From contig NZ_CP084550.1 in assembly GCF_021800405.1 (NCBI RefSeq), forward strand, positions 682,001-746,000: a stretch of DNA of 64,000 bases, given 5' to 3'. Of the stretch, positions 59,083-64,000 are shown one piece after another. Position 1 is the stretch's first letter. Each line of letters opens with the position of its first letter. The stretch is from Arthrobacter sp. FW306-07-I (GTDB lineage: Bacteria > Actinomycetota > Actinomycetes > Actinomycetales > Micrococcaceae). The notes under the pieces are model-generated. The model searched no databases, was not told where the DNA came from, and saw nothing but the letters and a program-made list of their open reading frames with translations. Position numbers and translations under genes: made by a program.

Positions 59083-60070
59083 TGTACTGCCCAGGCAGGT
59101 TGGTTAAGCGGCTGATGGGCGGGTGGCCTCCGATTGCGGTGTGGGGCCTGTGGTGATTGTAGTGGTGCAGCCATGCCGGGAGGGCGTTTCTGCGGGCTGA
59201 TTCCGTAGCGTAGAAGCGTTTGAATGCCCACCCGTCGGCAAGGGTTCGGTGGAAACGTTCAATCTTGCCGTTGGTCTGCGGCCGGTAGGGTCGGGTCTTC
59301 TTTGCCCTGATGTCCAGCTCCCGGCAGGCGTCGCGCCAGAGATGTGATTTGTAGGCCGCCCCGTTGTCAGAGAGAACCCGTTCCACGGTGACGCCGCGGG
59401 CAGCGAACCAGGACACAGCCCTTTGCAGGACTGCTACTGCGGTGGCTGCCGTTTCATCGCCGTGGATCTCGGCGTAGGCGACCCTGGAATGGTCGTCGAT
59501 GACCGTGTGCACGTAGGCGGTCCCGATCAGCGGGTTGCGGTGTTTGCTGCGGGGCTTTGAGGGAGTCGCAGCACGGTTCTGTTTGCCTTGCTGCCGGCCG
59601 ACGTAGCGCCAGCCGCCGCCGTCGGGGATGTTGCCGAGCTTCTTCACATCGACGTGGATCATCGCTCCGGGAGTCTCGTGTTCGTAGCGGCGGATGACTT
59701 CTCCGGTGCGCTTGTCCACGTGATGAAGGCGGTTCAGCCGGCACCGGACCAGGACCGCGTGCACGGTCGAGGCCGGCATGGCCAGCTTCGCCCCGATCGC
59801 GACCGGTCCCAGCCGTTGCTTCCAGCGCAGGTGCACGACTTTGCGCACCAGCTGCTGCGGCGTCCGGTTGGCCACCCGGTACGGGCGGGAGGACCTCTCA
59901 GCCATACCGGCCTCACCCATCGCGGCGTAACGGGCCGCCCACCGTTTCGCGGTCGGCCAGGAGCAGTTGAACTGCTCGGCAGCCCGGGATACTGGCCAGC
60001 CGTGGTCCACGATCAGACGCGCGACGCGCAAACGTTGGCGCGGAGTCAAAGCGGCATTAGCGTGGGACAT
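59078..60070 (-). CDS. IS481-family transposase
   Basis: This DDE transposase has 330 residues. The N-terminal helix-turn-helix reads V-S-R-A-A-E-Q-F-N-C-S-W-P-T-A-K-R-W. The catalytic triad lies in I-H-V-D-V-K-K-L, L-S-D-N-G-A-A-Y and K-I-E-R-F-H-R-T-L. N-G-K-I-E-R and H-H-Y-N-H-H-R-P-H are family hallmarks. The stop codon TAG (complement of 59078-59080) is outside the element, in the target duplication, so termination depends on the CTAG target. Start ATG 60070 leaves about 125 nt of leader to the right end. Confidence 0.95.
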   Translation of the reverse strand: MSHANAALTPRQRLRVARLIVDHGWPVSRAAEQFNCSWPTAKRWAARYAAMGEAGMAERSSRPYRVANRTPQQLVRKVVHLRWKQRLGPVAIGAKLAMPASTVHAVLVRCRLNRLHHVDKRTGEVIRRYEHETPGAMIHVDVKKLGNIPDGGGWRYVGRQQGKQNRAATPSKPRSKHRNPLIGTAYVHTVIDDHSRVAYAEIHGDETAATAVAVLQRAVSWFAARGVTVERVLSDNGAAYKSHLWRDACRELDIRAKKTRPYRPQTNGKIERFHRTLADGWAFKRFYATESARRNALPAWLHHYNHHRPHTAIGGHPPISRLTNLPGQYT

Positions 60071-60196
60071 GAGGACCTCCTGGTCGCTGCAGCGGTTGTC
60101 TAAGCAACTCCACTGTGCAACCGGAGGTCCTCACCTTTGGGTCAACGACTCCAGCGAGTCATCACATTCACCCAACCAACGTCCCTGGGTAGTACA
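59083..60196 (-). mobile_element. IS481-family insertion sequence, complete
   Basis: The element is 1114 bp long. The left end reads TGTACTGCCCAGGCAGGTTG and the right end, on the opposite strand, TGTACTACCCAGGGACGTTG. They match at all but a few positions over 23 bp and end in TGT/ACA. The flanks carry a 6-bp TCTAGG duplication. One intact transposase gene fills the interior. It sits between the convergent glycolate-oxidase-type and DUF4032 genes, and neither is interrupted. Perfect flanking duplication and an intact gene point to a recent insertion. Confidence 0.95.
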
Positions 60197-60202
60197 TCTA
60201 GG
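60197..60202. repeat. IS481 target site duplication, right copy
   Basis: TCTAGG follows the right terminal repeat at once and is identical to 59077-59082. Confidence 0.9.
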
Positions 60203-60222
60203 ACCCGGTCATACGAAGTTAA

Positions 60223-61641
60223 TCAGTCGTCCGAGTCCGGGTATTCGTCCGCGGATTCGTCGGCCCCGTAGCGGGACTCCTCGTTTTCCACCTCGAGGAT
60301 CTTCAGCAGCTCGGTGTCCGGGTTGAGCATGATGGCGGCCTCGTCCCGCCGGTGCCGCAGGATCGAGTCGATGTAGGACTGCACGGCCTCTGCCAGCGGA
60401 ATGTGGCGCTCCTGCTTCTCCGACATGTACCACCGGTGCTCCAGGACCTCATGCACCACCTCGGCGTGCTCGAGCTTGCCGGAGAGGTCCCTCGGGATGG
60501 AGCGCACGATCGGCTCGAAGATCTGGCTCACCCAAAGGTGGGCGCTGTATTCCTCGTCCATCTCCGGGTTGTTGTCGGCCCGGAACGAGTCCATGTCATT
60601 GAGGAGGCGGCGGGCCTGGTTCTCCTGCGCATCCAGGCCCGTGAGCCGCAGGAGCCGCCGCTGGTGGTGTCCCGCGTCCACCACCTTGGGCTGCAGCTGG
60701 ATGGTGGAGCCGTTCTGGGTGGTCTTGATGGCGTACTCCTCGACGTCGAAGCCGAGTTCGTTCAGCCGCCGGATGCGGGCGCCCACGCGCCAACGCTCGC
60801 CGAGCTCAAAGGATTCCTTCTCGGTCAGCTCAGCCCACAGCCGCCGGTAGCTGTCCATGATCAGCTCGCTGGTGGCCACCGGGTCCACCTTTTCCTCGAT
60901 AAGCCCGCCGTCCAGCAGGTCCATCAGCTCGCCCGCGATGTTCACACGGGCAATCTCCAGGTCGTATTCACGCTGGCCGGTGGAAAGGTCCGGGTAGAGC
61001 TCACCGGTTTCAGCGTCCACCAGGTACGCGGCGAAAGCACCGGCATCGCGGCGGAACAGGGTGTTGGACAACGAGACGTCGCCCCAGTAGAAGCCGATGA
61101 GGTGCAACCGCACCATGAGCAGTGCCTGCGCGTCGATGAGGCGGGTGAGGGTGTCCTTGCGAAGCATCTGGGAAAAGAGCGCGCGGTAGGGCATGGAGAA
61201 CTTCAGGTGGCGGGTCACGAGCACCGGGTTGAGTGGGCGCCCGTCGGGGGTAGTGCGCCCCGTGATCACCGCCACCGGCTCCACGCACGGGACGTCCAGA
61301 CGGGCCAGTTTGCGGAGCATGTGGTATTCGTGGCGGGCCACGTGCTCGGAGGTTTCCTTGATGGCGATCACGGAGCCGCCCAGGTGCGCGAACCGCACGA
61401 TGTGCCGGGAGATGCCGCGGGGCAGTGCAGCCAGGTACTCTGCCGGCCACTCCTCCAAGGCGATATGCCATGGCAGGTCCAGCAGTTCGGGATCAGCCGC
61501 CGCGGCCGTGATGTTCAGCGATGAAGCTACCGAGGCCGCCTTGTTGTCATCGGCGCTGGCTGCCACGAACCGGGGCAGCTTGCCGATCTGCGCGTAGTCG
61601 GTGGGTTCGTCGTGCCACTGGGCGCTGTATTCCTCGGTCAT
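60223..61641 (-). CDS. DUF4032 protein with kinase-like fold
   Basis: This soluble protein of 472 residues has an N-terminal kinase-like domain (about 80-230), also described as lipopolysaccharide-kinase (WaaP/Kdo) related, and a C-terminal DUF4032 domain. The kinase-like part has V-I-A-I-K-E-T (a possible ATP Lys), G-F-Y-W-G-D-V-S-L-S-N at the catalytic-loop position and Y-L-V-D-A-E-T as a likely metal-binding motif. The usual His before G-D is Trp. The C-terminal half is helical, and the last 25 residues are acidic. Family function is not established. The stop lies just 20 nt beyond the IS481 duplication. Confidence 0.85.
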   Translation of the reverse strand: MTEEYSAQWHDEPTDYAQIGKLPRFVAASADDNKAASVASSLNITAAAADPELLDLPWHIALEEWPAEYLAALPRGISRHIVRFAHLGGSVIAIKETSEHVARHEYHMLRKLARLDVPCVEPVAVITGRTTPDGRPLNPVLVTRHLKFSMPYRALFSQMLRKDTLTRLIDAQALLMVRLHLIGFYWGDVSLSNTLFRRDAGAFAAYLVDAETGELYPDLSTGQREYDLEIARVNIAGELMDLLDGGLIEEKVDPVATSELIMDSYRRLWAELTEKESFELGERWRVGARIRRLNELGFDVEEYAIKTTQNGSTIQLQPKVVDAGHHQRRLLRLTGLDAQENQARRLLNDMDSFRADNNPEMDEEYSAHLWVSQIFEPIVRSIPRDLSGKLEHAEVVHEVLEHRWYMSEKQERHIPLAEAVQSYIDSILRHRRDEAAIMLNPDTELLKILEVENEESRYGADESADEYPDSDD

Positions 61642-61704
61642 GGCTCAATTCTTCCGTACTCGGGGCAGGGCGGCTAAATCCCATGCAGGCATGGGTTAAA
61701 GGCC

Positions 61705-61737
61705 GACGGCGGCCCGCCAGTAAGGAGGGCCGCCGTC
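61705..61737. terminator. Hairpin terminator downstream of the ABC ATPase gene
   Basis: GACGGCGGCCC and GGGCCGCCGTC pair perfectly around an 11-nt loop. It lies between the DUF4032 start and the ATPase stop and would end transcripts coming from the ATPase gene on the minus strand. Confidence 0.75.
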
Positions 61738-61833
61738 AGTTGCGTGCGTGGGATGGACAGGGTGCCGGTTGGGCCCACGCCGGCAGGGTTCCCTGGCCGA
61801 AGCGAAGCGAGGCTAGGGTGCCGGTGGGGAGGA

Positions 61834-62916
61834 CTAGTCGCCCAGGCGCAGGCCGGTCTTGGTGTCGAACAGGTGCACGTGGCCCGACTGCGGACGGACG
61901 TAGATGACCTCGCCCTTCATCGGAGGACGGCGGCCATCGACGCGGGCCACGATGTCGTGGTCCTTACCATCAAGGGTGGTGTGGCCGTAGACGTAGGCGT
62001 CGGCGCCGAGTTCTTCGACGACGTCGACCTCCACCTTCAGGCCTTCACCGTGCGGAGCGGTTTCCAGGTCCTCGGGACGGCTGCCCAGGGTGACCGTGGA
62101 GCCGTGGGCCTCTTCGAGGACGTCCCGCGGCACGGGGTAGACGGTGCCGCCGAACTGCACGCCGCCGTCGACTACGGGGAGTTCCAGCAGGTTCATGGCG
62201 GGGGAGCCGATGAAGCCGGCAACGAAGACGTTCTTGGGGCGGTCGTAGAGGTTGCGCGGGGTGTCAACCTGCTGCAGCAGGCCGTCCTTCAGCACGGCGA
62301 CGCGGTCGCCCATGGTCATGGCCTCCACCTGGTCGTGCGTCACATAAACGGTGGTAACGCCCAGGCGGCGGGTCAGGGATGCGATCTGGGTGCGGGTCTG
62401 GACGCGGAGCTTGGCGTCAAGGTTGGACAGCGGCTCATCCATGAGGAAGACCTGCGGGTTACGGACGATTGCGCGGCCCATGGCAACACGCTGGCGCTGG
62501 CCGCCGGAGAGTGCCTTCGGCTTGCGGTCCAGGTACTGCTCGAGGTCAAGGAGCTTTGCGGCTTCGCGGACGCGCTCGGCGCGCTCTTCCTTGGAGACGC
62601 CGGCGATCTTGAGGGCGAAGCCCATGTTGTCGGCCACAGTCATGTGCGGGTACAACGCGTAGTTCTGGAAAACCATCGCGATGTCGCGGTCCTTCGGGGG
62701 AACATCGGTGACATCGCGGTCGCCGATCAGGATGCGGCCTGCGTTGACGTCCTCGAGGCCTGCCAACATGCGCAGGGAGGTGGACTTGCCGCAACCGGAG
62801 GGTCCAACGAGGACCAGGAATTCGCCATCGGCGATGTCGATGTTGAGCTTATCGACGGCGGGCTTTTCGGTGCCCGGGTACAGACGCGTAGCGTTGTCAA
62901 AAGTAACTGTAGCCAC
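61834..62916 (-). CDS. Sugar ABC transporter ATP-binding protein, UgpC/MsmK type
   Basis: This ATPase of 360 residues energises CUT1 carbohydrate importers. The Walker A is G-P-S-G-C-G-K-S-T, the Q-loop is F-Q-N-Y-A-L-Y-P-H, the signature is L-S-G-G-Q-R-Q, Walker B is V-F-L-M-D-E-P, and the switch His is in T-H-D-Q. The C-terminal TOBE/MOI-like domain (about 235-360) is typical of MalK/UgpC. GTG 62916 was chosen because AAGGGA lies at good spacing; a GTG at 62934 is less likely. No permease genes are adjacent, so it may be a shared ATPase serving several sugar transporters, as MsmK does in other Gram-positives. Confidence 0.93.
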   Translation of the reverse strand: MATVTFDNATRLYPGTEKPAVDKLNIDIADGEFLVLVGPSGCGKSTSLRMLAGLEDVNAGRILIGDRDVTDVPPKDRDIAMVFQNYALYPHMTVADNMGFALKIAGVSKEERAERVREAAKLLDLEQYLDRKPKALSGGQRQRVAMGRAIVRNPQVFLMDEPLSNLDAKLRVQTRTQIASLTRRLGVTTVYVTHDQVEAMTMGDRVAVLKDGLLQQVDTPRNLYDRPKNVFVAGFIGSPAMNLLELPVVDGGVQFGGTVYPVPRDVLEEAHGSTVTLGSRPEDLETAPHGEGLKVEVDVVEELGADAYVYGHTTLDGKDHDIVARVDGRRPPMKGEVIYVRPQSGHVHLFDTKTGLRLGD

Positions 62917-62999
62917 AGTTATCAATCCCTTCACCGGCAGGTACGTGCCGGACGATCCGTTGTGAATGGTTCATTTTTATTCAGTTTTGTTCCTGCAAA

Positions 63000-63024
63000 A
63001 TGCTCCGCGGCTTCCGCGGAGCAT
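63000..63024 (-). terminator. Terminator of the otsB transcript
   Basis: ATGCTCCGCGG and CCGCGGAGCAT pair over 11 bp around CTT. On the minus strand the stem is followed by TTTTGC. It is 109 nt beyond the otsB stop. Confidence 0.8.
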
Positions 63025-63132
63025 CGAGTGACGCCGCACGCTTGTTGTGCGCCACATCACACAAAGAGTATGCCAGAGGTTGCTCTTTTTAGCGTAAATG
63101 TTACGAACGTCACAACTCTTGCTGACCGTCCC

Positions 63133-63969
63133 TTAACCGGAGGCCGCCTGGGGGTCTTCTTCAGCCACGGCGATGCTCCGCTCCTGGAGCAGTGCTTCCA
63201 GCAGCTCTGCCACGTGGAGAGGAGCCTCCACCCGGTACTGGGCCTGGGTGAAATCGAGGCCGACCTTGACCCCGACATCGCTGGGTTCGAGCCTGCCAAA
63301 GGCGTCCTCGTCCGTGACGTCATCGCCTGCGAACAGCACAGCGGTGGCCCCCGTTGCCTGCCTCAGGAAAGCAACGCCTTCGCCCTTGGAGGCGTGAACC
63401 ACCGAGGTCTCCAGGACGCGCTTGCCCTCTTTCAAAAACACGCCCCTGCGGTCCTGCAGAACCGACTTGGCAGCTGACACTGCGTCCTCCGCCACGTCGT
63501 CCGGGGCTTGGCGGGTGTGCAGGACGACGCCGGCAGGCTTGTACTCCAGGGAGGTGCCGGGAGCGTGGGCCACGATGTCCGCCAACTCGGCCCGCACTTC
63601 TTCCAGGAGCGCTTTTTGGTCCTCTTCCAAAGAAAGTTCCGTGGAGCCTGGGCCCAGCCACGCTTCGGCGCCGTGGCTGCCGATCAGCAGCGTGTCCACC
63701 GGCGGGGACGCAACCTCCCGCAGGCTGGCGAGGGCGCGGCCCGAGATGAGTGCCGTCGTCGTGCGTGGAAGCACGGCGAGGCCCGCAAACGCTGCGGCTG
63801 AACGCGGAAGCGGCCGGGCATCCGGTGCACGGTCCACGATCGGCGCCATGGTGCCGTCAAAATCCATGGCCACCAGCAGGTGCTCCGTCCGGGCGATCCG
63901 GCGCAGGGCTTCCCGGAGTTCGGGAGTGAGCGCCAGGGGTGCCCTGGTGCCGCGGCCGTCAGGAGTCAT
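63133..63969 (-). CDS. otsB: Trehalose-6-phosphate phosphatase
   Basis: This HAD-superfamily phosphatase of 278 residues completes trehalose synthesis. The nucleophile motif is V-A-M-D-F-D-G-T-M-A-P (about residues 33-43), with motif II in T-A-L-I-S-G-R. The substrate-recognition K-P-A-G-V-V-L-H and motif III/IV F-A-G-D-D-V-T-D-E-D-A-F are present. It starts at ATG 63967-63969, within the last codons of an upstream gene on the same strand that is probably otsA. Trehalose made here can feed TreS and the GlgE pathway encoded earlier in the window. Confidence 0.95.
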   Translation of the reverse strand: MTPDGRGTRAPLALTPELREALRRIARTEHLLVAMDFDGTMAPIVDRAPDARPLPRSAAAFAGLAVLPRTTTALISGRALASLREVASPPVDTLLIGSHGAEAWLGPGSTELSLEEDQKALLEEVRAELADIVAHAPGTSLEYKPAGVVLHTRQAPDDVAEDAVSAAKSVLQDRRGVFLKEGKRVLETSVVHASKGEGVAFLRQATGATAVLFAGDDVTDEDAFGRLEPSDVGVKVGLDFTQAQYRVEAPLHVAELLEALLQERSIAVAEEDPQAASG

Positions 63970-64000
63970 CGCGGACCACCTTTTCGTTCAGCGCGTTCAG
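63959..64000 (-). CDS. C-terminal end of an upstream gene, probably otsA
   Basis: The last 13 codons and a TGA (63959-63961) of a minus-strand frame enter from the right edge, reading L-N-A-L-N-E-K-V-V-R-D-D-S. They overlap the otsB start by 11 nt. Trehalose-6-phosphate synthase is expected upstream of otsB, and the overlap supports a coupled operon. Identity rests on context only, as too little is present for recognition. Confidence 0.5.
   Translation of the reverse strand: MNALNEKVVRDDS

Overview
The window is high-GC DNA from an actinobacterium, most likely a member of the Micrococcaceae close to Arthrobacter/Pseudarthrobacter. The evidence is the 16S rRNA sequence, the proteasome activator Bpa, CarD, the SenX3-RegX3 pair with an 11-nt-register PHO box, and the GlgE/TreS alpha-glucan pathway. 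Almost all genes are chromosomal housekeeping or metabolic genes. The only clear mobile element is one IS481-family insertion sequence.

Layout. 1-5.5 kb: the end of an FtsX-like permease, cstA-ybdD, the proteasome activator bpa with an unknown downstream partner, and an aldo/keto reductase. 5.7-17.1 kb: mostly secreted or membrane proteins. These are a glycerophosphodiesterase next to a frameshifted phosphodiester glycosidase, an unknown polytopic protein, a coiled-coil protein, an NDH-2-like flavoprotein, a NodB deacetylase and an APC permease. 17.2-22.5 kb: tRNA-Thr(CGU), a TAP-like lipoprotein peptidase, holB, tmk, a trans-sulfuration enzyme and a DUF2516 protein. 22.5-32.6 kb: a conserved actinobacterial core of methyltransferase, gpmA, phoU, senX3-regX3, a lipoprotein, carD, ispD-ispF, cysS and an rlmB-type methyltransferase. 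32.7-47.9 kb: alpha-glucan metabolism (glgX, glgP, glgE-treS-mak::glgB), interrupted by a secreted barnase-type RNase with its barstar inhibitor and a PoxB/AlsS-like ThDP enzyme. 48.1-53.9 kb: one rrn operon (16S-23S-5S, no spacer tRNA) with a recognisable promoter, processing stems and terminator. 53.9-54.2 kb: an array of 32-bp repeats, five direct and three inverted. 54.2-64 kb: an SRPBCC protein, a GH13 glucosidase-LacI operon with its operator, a glycolate/lactate oxidase-type flavoprotein, the IS481 element, a DUF4032 kinase-like protein, a UgpC/MsmK-type ATPase, and otsB with the end of an upstream gene that is probably otsA.

Functional theme. TreS converts trehalose to maltose, the maltokinase half of the fusion makes maltose-1-phosphate, GlgE polymerises it and the GlgB half branches the product. 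GlgP and GlgX degrade glucan. OtsA/OtsB (OtsA only at the window edge), a GH13 glucosidase and a sugar-ABC ATPase lie nearby, so the last half of the window is rich in trehalose/glycogen/maltodextrin genes. Phosphate sensing (phoU, senX3-regX3, PHO box) forms a second coherent module.

I saw no clearly new defence or biosynthetic system. The observations most worth following up are the 32-bp two-orientation repeat array after the rrn operon, the maltokinase-GlgB fusion that keeps an internal ribosome-binding site, the four-unit PHO box, the IS481 insertion in which one CTAG ends two opposing genes, the bpa-linked unknown gene, and the secreted RNase/barstar pair.
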